This document shows positions 1-9,160 of a stretch of 42,046 bases of DNA, in pieces. The notes beneath the pieces are model-generated. The model had not been told where the DNA came from. It worked only from the letters and a program-made list of their open reading frames with translations, and ran no database searches. The stretch spans positions 1-42,046 of the forward strand of contig PXSM01000077.1 of assembly GCA_003023465.1 (NCBI GenBank). The letters are read 5' to 3'. The number at the start of each line of letters is the position of its first letter. Position 1 is the first letter of the stretch. This DNA is from Halobacteriales archaeon SW_6_65_15 (GTDB lineage: Archaea > Halobacteriota > Halobacteria > Halobacteriales > Haladaptataceae). The position numbers and the translations under genes are program-made.

Positions 1-1
1 G

Positions 2-1450
2 CTGTCGCTGGCAACGTGGTGGGCGCTGAACGAGACCCGGTTCGGTCTCGTGATCCGGGCGGGCGCGCAGGACCGCGAGATGGTCCGGAACCTCGGCATC
101 GACATCGACCGGTACTACACCCTCGTCTTCGGCGTGGGCGCGGCGCTCGCGGGGGTCGCGGGCATCGTGCTCGGGGCGCAGCGCAACGTCAGCCCCACGA
201 TGGGCAACGAGGTCATCATCCCGGCGTTCGTCATCGTGGTGCTGGGCGGCCTCGGGAGCTTCCGGGGCGCGGTCGTGGGCGGACTCGGAGTCGGCGTAAT
301 CCAGACGCTGGCCCGGTCGTACGTCCCGCAGCTGGAGGGCCTCATCGTCTTCCCGCTGATGATCACGGTCCTGCTCGTCCGGCCGGAGGGGCTGTTCGGC
401 ACCTCGGCCGACGAGGGGTCGGAGGCCGAACTCCTCGCGGTCGTCCCGTTCGGCGTGGAGGTGTTCTACTCGGAGTACGTGCTGACCCTGCTGTCGGACG
501 TGCTGGTGTGGGCGCTGTTCGCGCTCAGCCTCGACTTCGTGATGGGCTACGCCGGCCTGGTGTCGCTGGGCCACGCCCTGTTCTACGGCACCGGCGCGTA
601 CGCCGCAGTCCTCGCGCTGATGCACCTCTCGCCGTCGATAGTCATGGCGCTCGCCGTCGCCGTCGCGGTGTGCGCGGTCGTGGCGTGGGTCGTGGGCTAC
701 CTCTCCATCCGGGTGTCGGGCGTCTACTTCGCCATGATAACGCTGGCGTTCGCTCAGTTGTTCTACAACGCGGTGTTCAAGTTCGACTGGACCGGCGGGG
801 GCGACGGCCTGTTCGGCGCGGACGTGGTGTACGGCCTCGGGAGCTTCGCGGTCGAGTTGGACGAGTTAGAGGAGTCGGTTCCACTGCTGAGCGACGACGC
901 CCTGTTCTACTACTTCCTGCTCGTGGTCGTGGTCGGCTCGTACCTCCTCGCCCGCCGCATCATGCAGGCCCCGTTCGGGAGCGTGCTCCAGTCCATCCGC
1001 GAGAGCGAGCGCCGGACCGAGTTCGTGGGCTACGACGTGACCGCGTACAAGCGCCGGGCGTTCGTGGTCAGCGGCGCGATGGCCGGGCTCTCGGGCGGGC
1101 TGTTCGCGGTCCGGGACGGCTACGTCGCGCCGTCGTTGCTCCACTGGCTCAACTCTGGCGAGGTGGTCGTGATGACGGTGCTGGGCGGGATGGGCACCCT
1201 CTACGGGCCGATGGTCGGCGCGGGCGTCTACATCGGGTTCGAGGACCTGCTGTCGTCCTATACGGACCAGTGGCAGCTCGTCCTCGGGACCATCTTCGTC
1301 GCGTTCGTCATCTTCCTGCCGCGCGGGCTGGTGTCGTTCCCCGACCAGTTGGTCGGAGCGCGCACGAGGAGCGGCGTGGGTGAAGAACCCGCCGACCGCG
1401 ACGAGACCGAGCCGCTGGCCGACGGGGCCGACCGGGAGGTGAACGAATGA
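2..1450 (+). CDS. Branched-chain amino-acid ABC transporter permease, LivH C-terminal part fused to LivM (5' truncated by window edge)
   Basis: Frame is open to the window start (LSLATWWALNETRFGLVIRAGAQ...). LivH-like end GLIVFPLMITVLLVRPEGLFG runs without a stop into LivM-like VLVWALFALSLDFVMGYAGLVSLGHALFYGTGAYAA. Confidence 0.88.
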   Translation: MSLATWWALNETRFGLVIRAGAQDREMVRNLGIDIDRYYTLVFGVGAALAGVAGIVLGAQRNVSPTMGNEVIIPAFVIVVLGGLGSFRGAVVGGLGVGVIQTLARSYVPQLEGLIVFPLMITVLLVRPEGLFGTSADEGSEAELLAVVPFGVEVFYSEYVLTLLSDVLVWALFALSLDFVMGYAGLVSLGHALFYGTGAYAAVLALMHLSPSIVMALAVAVAVCAVVAWVVGYLSIRVSGVYFAMITLAFAQLFYNAVFKFDWTGGGDGLFGADVVYGLGSFAVELDELEESVPLLSDDALFYYFLLVVVVGSYLLARRIMQAPFGSVLQSIRESERRTEFVGYDVTAYKRRAFVVSGAMAGLSGGLFAVRDGYVAPSLLHWLNSGEVVVMTVLGGMGTLYGPMVGAGVYIGFEDLLSSYTDQWQLVLGTIFVAFVIFLPRGLVSFPDQLVGARTRSGVGEEPADRDETEPLADGADREVNE

Positions 1451-2250
1451 CGACGACCCAACCCGACGACTTCCATCCCACGACCGACGCGGTGCTTCGG
1501 ACCGAGGAGCTGACCAGGGAGTTCGGCGACTTCGTGGCGCTCGACCGGGTGAACCTCGACGTTCGGGACGGCGAGTTCCGGAGCGTCATCGGCCCGAACG
1601 GGGCTGGCAAGACGACACTGTTCAACTGCATCACCGGGGCGCTCGCGCCGACTTCGGGGCGGGTCCGCTTCCGCGGCGAGGACGTGACCCGGATGGCACC
1701 CCACGAGCGAGTCCGGCAGGGGATGGGCCGGTCGTTCCAGATCAGCACCGTCTTCGGCGGCCTGACGGTCCGGGAGAACGTGCGCCTCGCGGCCCAGTCG
1801 GTCGCCGAAAGCGAGGGGAAGATTCCCTTCCACCGGAGCCTGTTCAGCCCGACAGACCGATTCGAGGAAGTCGAATCCCGGACCGACGAGGTACTCTCGG
1901 AGATCGGCCTCGCCGACAGGAGCGACGAGCACGCCCGGGCGCTCGCCCACGGCGACCGGCGACGGCTCGAACTCGGGCTGGTGCTGGCGACCGACCCCGA
2001 CCTCGTCATGCTGGACGAGCCGACCGCCGGGATGGGCAACGAGGAGACCCAGCGCACTATCGACCTCATCAACGACGTGCTGGCCGAGCGGACCCTGCTC
2101 CTCGTCGAGCACGACATCGACCTCGTGATGAACGTCTCGGACTCCGTGACGGTGCTGAACCGCGGGCAGGTACTCACGACGGGGTCGCCGGAGGCGGTCG
2201 CGGCCGACGACGAAGTTCAGCAGGCGTACCTCGGGGGCGTCCGCGAATGA
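1447..2250 (+). CDS. livG: Branched-chain amino-acid ABC transporter ATP-binding protein (LivG-like)
   Basis: Walker A GPNGAGKTT, Walker B DLVMLDEPTAGM; overlaps the permease stop by 4 nt. Confidence 0.9.
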   Translation: MTTTQPDDFHPTTDAVLRTEELTREFGDFVALDRVNLDVRDGEFRSVIGPNGAGKTTLFNCITGALAPTSGRVRFRGEDVTRMAPHERVRQGMGRSFQISTVFGGLTVRENVRLAAQSVAESEGKIPFHRSLFSPTDRFEEVESRTDEVLSEIGLADRSDEHARALAHGDRRRLELGLVLATDPDLVMLDEPTAGMGNEETQRTIDLINDVLAERTLLLVEHDIDLVMNVSDSVTVLNRGQVLTTGSPEAVAADDEVQQAYLGGVRE

Positions 2251-3002
2251 GCGATAGAGACCGCCTCGACGCCGGGGCCTGTCAGGACCCTTTGCTCGAC
2301 GCGTCGGGGCTCGTGGCGGGCTACGGCGCGACCGAGGTGCTCCATGGCGTGTCGCTGTGCGCCGGGGAGGGCGAGGTCGTCTCGCTGGTCGGCCGGAACG
2401 GCGCGGGCAAGACCACCACCCTGCGCTCCATCGTAGGCACCGTCACCCCGACTGCCGGGCGGGTCACCTTCGCAGGCGAGGACGTGACGGACCTCTCTGC
2501 GGAGAAGACGGTGCGGCGCAACGTCGCTTTCGTCCCGGAGGAGCGGCGCATCTTCCCCGGCCTGACGGTGCTGGAGAACCTCCGCGTCGGGCAACTGGGC
2601 GGCGGCGAGACGACCCAGCGCCGCGACCCCGAGGAGATACTGGCGGAGTTCGAGAACCTGCGCGACCATCCGGACCGCCGGGGCGGCGCGCTCTCGGGCG
2701 GCGAACAGCAGATGCTCGCCATCGCTCGGGCGCTGGTCGCGGGCGCGGACCTCCTCCTGCTCGACGAACCCACAGAGGGGCTGGCCCCGTTCATCGTTCG
2801 GCAGGTCGAAGAGCTCGTCCGCGGCCTGAACGACGACGGCATCTCGGTCCTGCTGGTCGAGCAGAACGTGGAGGTGGCGCTCGAACTCGCCGACCGCCAC
2901 TACGTCCTCGACCGCGGCGAAATCGTCTATCACGGCACGAGCGAGCAACTCCGGAACGACGAGGACGTGATGGACCGCCACCTCGGCGTGACGACGAACT
3001 GA
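2247..3002 (+). CDS. livF: Branched-chain amino-acid ABC transporter ATP-binding protein (LivF-like)
   Basis: GRNGAGKTTT, LSGGEQQMLAIARAL, LLLLDEPTEGLAP; overlaps livG. Confidence 0.9.
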   Translation: MSDRDRLDAGACQDPLLDASGLVAGYGATEVLHGVSLCAGEGEVVSLVGRNGAGKTTTLRSIVGTVTPTAGRVTFAGEDVTDLSAEKTVRRNVAFVPEERRIFPGLTVLENLRVGQLGGGETTQRRDPEEILAEFENLRDHPDRRGGALSGGEQQMLAIARALVAGADLLLLDEPTEGLAPFIVRQVEELVRGLNDDGISVLLVEQNVEVALELADRHYVLDRGEIVYHGTSEQLRNDEDVMDRHLGVTTN

Positions 3003-3087
3003 CCCTCGACTTTTCGGGACGGGGAACTTCCTTCGGGACTCGCTCGGTGACACGTTCCACGAAGGGCACACCCGGTGAACCAGACCA

Positions 3088-3168
3088 CCGTCGGGTGGAT
3101 AAAGGGGCCGCCAGAGACGACCACGGGCCGGTGGCCCGCGACCGGGCGGGAGCTTTCGAAACGTTCTC
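3088..3168 (+). repeat. Short copy of a dispersed MITE-like intergenic repeat
   Basis: GGGTGGATAAAGGGGCCGCCAGAGACGACC...CGCGACCGGGCGGGAGCTTTCGAAACGTTCT; termini shared with 36538-36727 and 38523-38836. Confidence 0.7.
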
Positions 3169-3330
3169 GGCTGTGGATTCTGCTGCAAATTCTCTATCGA
3201 CCGCTAGCGACAGAGTGGGGACTTTCGAAGCTGTCCCGTTCATGACGAGTTCTCCAACGAACCGACCGCCAACAACTGATCGTCGCGGGTGTCACCCATA
3301 TTTAACACCCCGTGGACCTTTTCACCAGCC

Positions 3331-3549
3331 ATGGCCTCGGACACGCTCTCGAAGGTAAAGCAGTTGATCCCGCAGTTCCTGATAATGATGGTCATCTACT
3401 TCGTCGCCGTCACGGCACTCCGGCAGGTCGGCGTCGAGGGGTTCTACCCGGAAGTCGCCGTCGCGCTGGTGATCGCGTTCGGCTACCCCGCGCTCCTTCG
3501 GTACTTCGACCGCGCACCGCCCGTGTGGCAGTACGACCGACCGGAGTAA
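3331..3549 (+). CDS. Small hydrophobic membrane protein, unknown function
   Basis: 72-aa ORF MASDTLSKVKQLIPQFLIMMVIYFVAV..., two hydrophobic segments. Confidence 0.7.
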   Translation: MASDTLSKVKQLIPQFLIMMVIYFVAVTALRQVGVEGFYPEVAVALVIAFGYPALLRYFDRAPPVWQYDRPE

Positions 3550-3565
3550 TGTCATTCGTCGTTTA

Positions 3566-3605
3566 GAACATATTTCTATTTTTTTAGCAATTTATTCCTA
3601 TTTTA
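3566..3605 (+). terminator. Possible T-rich archaeal terminator
   Basis: tatttctatttttttagcaatttattcctatttta shortly after the stop at 3549. Confidence 0.35.
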
Positions 3606-3778
3606 CGTCGGGAAGGCTCATTTTCGACTCGCCCAGTCCGTGTTCGGAGTGACATCGGGGCTCGACCGGCGGTAGGGTTACTCTCACTGAGCAGACCGAG
3701 CCGATATCGAGAAGTACGGGCCCCCTACAGCTCCACAGACGGCCCATAACAAACCTCGTTCCGGAACGAGTGGCGCGC

Positions 3779-5200
3779 ATGCGAGGATTCACAGCGACCG
3801 TCGCGGTGCTGGTCGTCGCCGCGAGTCTCGTGGCCGCCATCCCGGCCGAGGCCGTCGGCGACCGAGTACCCGAATCCACGGGAGAACCGACGGGAGAGAT
3901 CGGTGCCCAAGAACCGCCGGACCTGCCCGAACAGTGGCGACAGACGTACGGCGCGGACGGCGACGACATGTTCTCGGACCTCGTGCGAACCGAGGACGGC
4001 GGTTACCTCGTCGTAGGCTGGACCCAGCGCGAAACCACCGAGGGCTGGGTGGTGAAGATCGACGGCGAGGGCGAGCGCGAGTGGGAGCGGACCCTCGGCG
4101 GTTCGGGCACGGACCGCTTCTGGGGCGTCGCCGAGACCGAGGACGGCTACCTGCTCGCGGGCCGGACCGACGGCGACGGCGGCACGACCACGGCGTGGCT
4201 CGTCGAGTTGAACGCCGACGGCGAGGTCCGCGAGGAGCGAACCGCCGGACCCGGGGCGTTCAACGCCATCGCCCGCGACGGGTCGGGAGCGGACTCGGGC
4301 TACCTGCTCGCCGGATGGACCAGTAGTGGAGAGGGGAAGGCGCTGAAGCTCGACGAGAACCTCTCTCGGGAGTGGCAGCAGACGTACGCGACCCCCGATG
4401 GCTACGGGAGCGGCTACCTCCGAGCCGTCGTGCCCGTCGAGAGCGAGAACGGAACCGGCGGCTACTACCTCGCCGGGAAGATCGAGGGCGACAGTAACGA
4501 CGCGTGGGCGCTGAAGGTCGGTTCCGAAGGCGACCGCGAGTGGCAGGCGACCGCTGGCAGCCCGAACAGAGACGACGCGTGGGCCGCGGCACCCGCCTCG
4601 TCGGACGCCGACGACGGATTCGTCCTCGCGGGCGAGACCGGGATCGATACCGACGACCGAAGCGGTTGGCTGGTCAAGTTCGACGCGGACGGGAGCGTCG
4701 CGTGGGAGCGCACGCCCGGCAACGGAGCCCTGTGGTTCGACTCCGCGATGAAGACCGACGACGGCTACCTCTTCACCGGAAGCGGAGACGGCGGCCCGAC
4801 CGGGGGCACCGACGGGTACGTCCTTCGGACCGGCGACGACGGGACTGCCGAGTGGGATGTCTACTACAGCACCCAAGGGTGGGACAAGCCGTGGCCCGCC
4901 ATCCGCGCCCACGACGGCGGCTACCTGCTGGCCGGACAGACCGGCGGCGACGACGGCGGTGCCAAAGACGGGTGGCTCGTCCGGATCGGAAACGGGTCGG
5001 TAGCTGGCGGACCGGACTCCGAAACCGACGAGTCTGGCGACGAAGGAAGCCGAGGCGAGACCGCCGACACCACGGACAGCGCGATCCGCGACGGGACCGA
5101 GACGACTGCGAACGACCCCGACGTGGAGGGCGTCCCGGGAATGGGGGTCGGCGCTACCCTCCTCGCTCTCGTAGTGCTCCTTCTCTTGGCCCGGCGATAA
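3779..5200 (+). CDS. Secreted repeat (beta-propeller-like) protein with C-terminal PGF-CTERM-like sorting signal
   Basis: N-terminal signal MRGFTATVAVLVVAASLVAAIPAEA; repeated GGYLLAGxTxG...WLVKxDxDG units; C-terminus VPGMGVGATLLALVVLLLLARR. Confidence 0.75.
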   Translation: MRGFTATVAVLVVAASLVAAIPAEAVGDRVPESTGEPTGEIGAQEPPDLPEQWRQTYGADGDDMFSDLVRTEDGGYLVVGWTQRETTEGWVVKIDGEGEREWERTLGGSGTDRFWGVAETEDGYLLAGRTDGDGGTTTAWLVELNADGEVREERTAGPGAFNAIARDGSGADSGYLLAGWTSSGEGKALKLDENLSREWQQTYATPDGYGSGYLRAVVPVESENGTGGYYLAGKIEGDSNDAWALKVGSEGDREWQATAGSPNRDDAWAAAPASSDADDGFVLAGETGIDTDDRSGWLVKFDADGSVAWERTPGNGALWFDSAMKTDDGYLFTGSGDGGPTGGTDGYVLRTGDDGTAEWDVYYSTQGWDKPWPAIRAHDGGYLLAGQTGGDDGGAKDGWLVRIGNGSVAGGPDSETDESGDEGSRGETADTTDSAIRDGTETTANDPDVEGVPGMGVGATLLALVVLLLLARR

Positions 5201-5303
5201 GTCCGGCCTATAACCCCGATAAGCCAAGACAACGCGCCGTTACGCTCCCCTTGCGCTCCGGATAACAAAGGTGGAAGGCAGGTTATTCCGCGACTGAGAC
5301 ACA

Positions 5304-6566
5304 ATGGCGCGGGGAGAGGGCGACGCGAACCGCCGGCTCCAAGTCTTGATCTTCTCGTGGCTGCTCGTCGCCAGCGCCGTAGGTGCGAGCGGTTTCGTCG
5401 CTAGAGCCGACGCGAAGCCGACGACCATGGAGTCGCCGCAATCCTTCGAACCCCGGTTCGACTTCACCTGTGAACAGGTGGCGGTGACCGCGCGCAGCTA
5501 CGATTCGGTGACGCTGATCTTCGCGGACGACCGCCAGACCTTCTACTGGTCGTTCCGCGGTCGAAACGTCTTCTTCGGAACCGGCGAGAACGTCGGCGCT
5601 GTCGTGGAACGGGTGGTGGTCCGACGCGACGGCGAGCGAGTCACCCGGCGCAACCCCCGCTTCGAGGCGTGCGTGGGGTCAAACGTGACCGTCGAAGGCA
5701 CCGCAATCGGCAAAACTACCACAGTCGCCGAGACCGCCGTAGCCACCGAAACTACCACAAGCACTGTAACCACCACGGTCGCCGCGACCCACACGACTAC
5801 TGCAAGTACCGCAACTGTCGCAAATACCACAACTACTCCGAGTACTACGACTCCCCGAACCACCGCAACGACCCGAGCTACCGAAACGAATCGACCGACC
5901 GCGACGGTCGATTTTCCGACAATCCCCGAGATCACGGCGGTCGCGACCGCGACGCCCGAAACGACCGTTGTCGAGACGACCACGATGCCGACGCCTACGA
6001 CGGCTCCCGTTCCGACGCCGACCGTCACGCCCCAGCCCATCGCTGGCTTTCCCAGGTGCTCGGACGAGGAGTTCCGACTCACGAACGTCCTGAACCTGAT
6101 CTACGAGGACGGGGGGTTCACGAGCGAGAACGCCACCGAACTCGAGGCAAACCGCTTCCGGTTCACCGTCGAGAACGAGACTTACGAGGTCGAACTGGTC
6201 GAAGTCGAGCGCAACGAACGGGGCCAGCCCGTCTCGGTGACCTTCGTCGCGACGCTACCGGTGGACGGAGTCGTCGTCCGCGGTGGGCCGGGCGCGAACG
6301 TCTACGAGTTCCCCGAGGGCGTCTCCCGGCGGGCCGACCTCCGAGCGCCGACCGACGGGAACACCGGCCAGCCGTTCGCCATCGACGAGATCGCGTTCTG
6401 CGACGAGCTCGGGGATTCCACCCGGACCGAGAGCGGAACGGAGAACGAGGGTGGGCTCGGTACTCTCGGGGTGGGCTTCGAGCTACTGGTCGGTAGGGAC
6501 GCGACCGCGGCGGTCGGGCTGGCGGCCGCTGGCCTCCTCACCGTTCGACGGAGGCTGGCCGCGTAG
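5304..6566 (+). CDS. Secreted/surface protein with Thr-rich linker and C-terminal hydrophobic tail
   Basis: N-terminal hydrophobic segment, ~130-aa Thr/Ala/Pro/Val tract, C-terminal AAVGLAAAGLLTVRRRLAA. Confidence 0.7.
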   Translation: MARGEGDANRRLQVLIFSWLLVASAVGASGFVARADAKPTTMESPQSFEPRFDFTCEQVAVTARSYDSVTLIFADDRQTFYWSFRGRNVFFGTGENVGAVVERVVVRRDGERVTRRNPRFEACVGSNVTVEGTAIGKTTTVAETAVATETTTSTVTTTVAATHTTTASTATVANTTTTPSTTTPRTTATTRATETNRPTATVDFPTIPEITAVATATPETTVVETTTMPTPTTAPVPTPTVTPQPIAGFPRCSDEEFRLTNVLNLIYEDGGFTSENATELEANRFRFTVENETYEVELVEVERNERGQPVSVTFVATLPVDGVVVRGGPGANVYEFPEGVSRRADLRAPTDGNTGQPFAIDEIAFCDELGDSTRTESGTENEGGLGTLGVGFELLVGRDATAAVGLAAAGLLTVRRRLAA

Positions 6567-6612
6567 CTACCGCGCCGGTCGCGGAGCCTGCCGGTCGCAG
6601 AGCCCCGACCAC

Positions 6613-7038
6613 TCAGAGTTTCTCGTCGGCGTCTCGGACGAGCCGCCGGACGTGACCGAGCGAGTAGGAGACGTCGTACTCGCGCTCGATGAGCTTCCGG
6701 ACGAGTTCGGGCGTCCACGACGACGCGTCGAAGCCGTACGCCTCGGGTGAGTCGGCGATGGCGTCGAACACCGCCTCGCGCTCGCGCTCGTCGAGCTCCG
6801 ACGGCCGTCCGGGTCGGTCGTCGTCCTCGACTGCCTCCGAGAGGGGCTTGTCGGCGATGCGGTCGAGCCAGTAGTACAGCGTCGACTCGGGCACGCCGTA
6901 CCGGTCCGAGAGCGTCGAGACCGGCACGCCGTCCTTGTAGGCGATGGCGACCATCAGCCGCTTCGTCGCCTTCGGGCTCTCGGCCGCGTCGAGGTGCTCC
7001 TGCAACGCGGAGAGCGAGACACCGTCGAGCTTGTCCAT
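6613..7038 (-). CDS. Stand-alone helix-turn-helix protein (IS630-type transposase N-terminal-like)
   Basis: KRLMVAIAYKDGVPVSTLSDRYGVPESTLYYWLDRI ... GRPSELDEREREAVFDAI; no DDE domain follows. Confidence 0.75.
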   Translation of the reverse strand: MDKLDGVSLSALQEHLDAAESPKATKRLMVAIAYKDGVPVSTLSDRYGVPESTLYYWLDRIADKPLSEAVEDDDRPGRPSELDEREREAVFDAIADSPEAYGFDASSWTPELVRKLIEREYDVSYSLGHVRRLVRDADEKL

Positions 7039-7041
7039 CGG

Positions 7042-7055
7042 TGTGAAATTTCACA
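7042..7055. promoter_or_regulatory. Perfect 14-bp palindrome TGTGAAATTTCACA directly upstream of the HTH gene start
   Basis: Self-complementary; 3 nt from the start codon at 7038 (minus strand). Confidence 0.55.
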
Positions 7056-7310
7056 TTTCTGGTTTTTAATTCTACCTGTTTTATCCGGATGGACGCGCCG
7101 AAGTAACTTTCCACGAGATCGACGCCGAGACCGGAACGGGCCCGAAAGCCGGGTTTCCGAAAAGATATATGATTAGAGATTCTTTAACCACAAATACATT
7201 GTCTATAACACTTTTTCTATTTCTCAAGGTCACTAGGCTCGGCGATACTAGCCGCTGCCGTAATCCCTCGTCGTTGCCAGAGGTTGAGACGATACGTGCG
7301 TGGTGCGAAT

Positions 7311-8720
7311 CTACCGTTCTTTCGTGATGAACGGTATCGTGGCGCTGACGCCGGGTTCAGCGTCTTTTGCAGTTTCGGAGTACGAGACGCCCGGGGCGTG
7401 CCCGTCTGGCATCTCTTGGAGACGCTGACGCCGCCGCCGCTTCTTCACGTATCGATACAGCGGATACATCACGTCGTACGTCCAGTCTGGCGCATTTCGA
7501 TACGCGAACTGGAGCAGTTGCGTCGTCACGTCCCCCTGAGGCCGGTGCATATACTTGGAGAAGTCCGTCGTCAGCATCCAATCGAAGAACGCTTGGGCCT
7601 CCTCGTATCGGTCGTTCACGTCGGGTGAGACCCGCGTCTGGAGGTCCTCCCACATTATCCGTTCGTCGTTTCCAACCGGCCACTCCCGCCTCTCGAACTT
7701 GCGGGGGATTTCGTCGAACGAGTCTACGTCCAACGGATACCCGTGGTCGCTGGGGTCGAGTCCGGCTACGAACATCCCGACCGCGGTTCGATAGCACTTC
7801 TCGCAGTCTCCGCAGTTTTCGGCGACTGTTTCGTTACACGTGCGAAGTTCCAGACCTGGATTCTCCTCGCGAACGTAGTCTGCGACCGCTTCGAGACGCT
7901 CTTGACGCGTGATCTCGTACCCGTCGTGGTGACATCGAGTTCCCGCCCAGGCGACGTTCTCGACGATGCTGGGATTCGACCCCCACGGGAGCGAAATCCC
8001 GTTCCAGTGGGTCGCAGCCATGTAGAGGTCACCGATACCGTTGGCGTACGCCAGCGGTGCGCACATCCCGAGTAAGCCTACTCCGTGACCGACCGAACTG
8101 TACCATGCGCCGTCGACGTACGGTTCGCATTGAGCCTTCAGCATCCCTACGTTGAAGAGCGAATGCCTGTTCGAGCGAACGAAGTAGTTGTCGGCACCGT
8201 GGTCGGTACCGAACGCTTCGACGTGACCCTTCAGGCCATTCCACTTCTCGAATTCTACGTCGACTACCGTCCACCCTTGAATGGTGATGAGCGCGAGGTC
8301 TTCGTCGCGGTGTTGGATAAACGAGTAGGTCGAGTCAACCCCTCCAGTGAAAAGAAGGCCGGTCTCCTCGAATTCGCCAGCGGGATTCCGTTCTTCCAGT
8401 TCCTTGTAACGGAGATTTCCTCCGAGCACGAACTTCGGATACAGTTGCATCAGCGTGTCTCTCACATCGAGCAGAGAGGCTGCGAATCGCGAATCGACCG
8501 TCGGAACTCGAACGTCGGCGTTCTGAGTCCACGCGACGGGACAGACCTGTGCCAGTACCGGCAAGACGAGAATGCTGTCGGGTACGTCGTCGATACTCGT
8601 ATCGTACTCGACGAGGAAGTCCTCGCCGGAGAAGAACATACGCAGGTCTGGTGAGCAGGTAATCTTCGCCCGTAACACGTTAGTGTCCGATTTGACTTGC
8701 TCTATTGAAATCTCTGACAT
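7311..8720 (-). CDS. QueC-like PP-loop ATPase family protein of unknown function
   Basis: PP-loop LLFTGGVDSTYSF and C-terminal Cys cluster CNETVAENCGDCEKCYRTA; ATG at 8720 preferred over TTG at 8732. Confidence 0.7.
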   Translation of the reverse strand: MSEISIEQVKSDTNVLRAKITCSPDLRMFFSGEDFLVEYDTSIDDVPDSILVLPVLAQVCPVAWTQNADVRVPTVDSRFAASLLDVRDTLMQLYPKFVLGGNLRYKELEERNPAGEFEETGLLFTGGVDSTYSFIQHRDEDLALITIQGWTVVDVEFEKWNGLKGHVEAFGTDHGADNYFVRSNRHSLFNVGMLKAQCEPYVDGAWYSSVGHGVGLLGMCAPLAYANGIGDLYMAATHWNGISLPWGSNPSIVENVAWAGTRCHHDGYEITRQERLEAVADYVREENPGLELRTCNETVAENCGDCEKCYRTAVGMFVAGLDPSDHGYPLDVDSFDEIPRKFERREWPVGNDERIMWEDLQTRVSPDVNDRYEEAQAFFDWMLTTDFSKYMHRPQGDVTTQLLQFAYRNAPDWTYDVMYPLYRYVKKRRRRQRLQEMPDGHAPGVSYSETAKDAEPGVSATIPFITKER

Positions 8721-9160
8721 CTTATCCCCCAACCCTACGTGATATGCACGAATTTAATATTTATTAGTTTTCGCCACCAGCTGGTAGCTGGAAACAGCGG
8801 ATTCCCCGTCGTTTCTCGGGGAACGACTGCAGAGAACGTGGTCGTAAACGACACGATGACTACAGAACATGTGGGTTAAATCCAGAAGGTAGACGACTAC
8901 TGATTACTACGGGTCGCTTATTTCGAGGTCGTCTCACCGAAGTTCACGCTTCTCGCTCCCCGTCTATGCATCGCGATCTGAACCGCCTTTTCACTACCGT
9001 TTCAATTGTCTCTTACCGGTCGTCACCAGACCCGACTCCGGCCACCTTCTTGCTCGCCAGTTCCCACTGTCTTCGAGGTCGTGGAGTTTCGTCGCTTGCA
9101 GACACCGAGTGTCAATTACGACCCTGCAGGTTTAGACCGTGGCCCGCGTAGCCCGCGAGC

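Noticed and set aside
3553-3576. attcgtcgtttagaacatattt resembling attcgtcgttaagagactattt at 13818
   Set aside because: Short partial match in AT-rich intergenic DNA; could be chance and no third copy seen
3725-5227. 500-aa minus-strand ORF opposite the secreted propeller-like protein
   Set aside because: Shadow ORF; no signal peptide or known motifs, while the plus strand has signal peptide and C-terminal sorting tail
5543-6082. Minus-strand Val-rich 179-aa ORF that looks like a membrane protein
   Set aside because: It is the complement of the Thr-codon (ACN) tract, which automatically yields Val/Gly-rich antisense sequence
6613-7055. Complete IS630-family insertion sequence
   Set aside because: Only the HTH part is present; no DDE transposase ORF and no terminal inverted repeats found nearby
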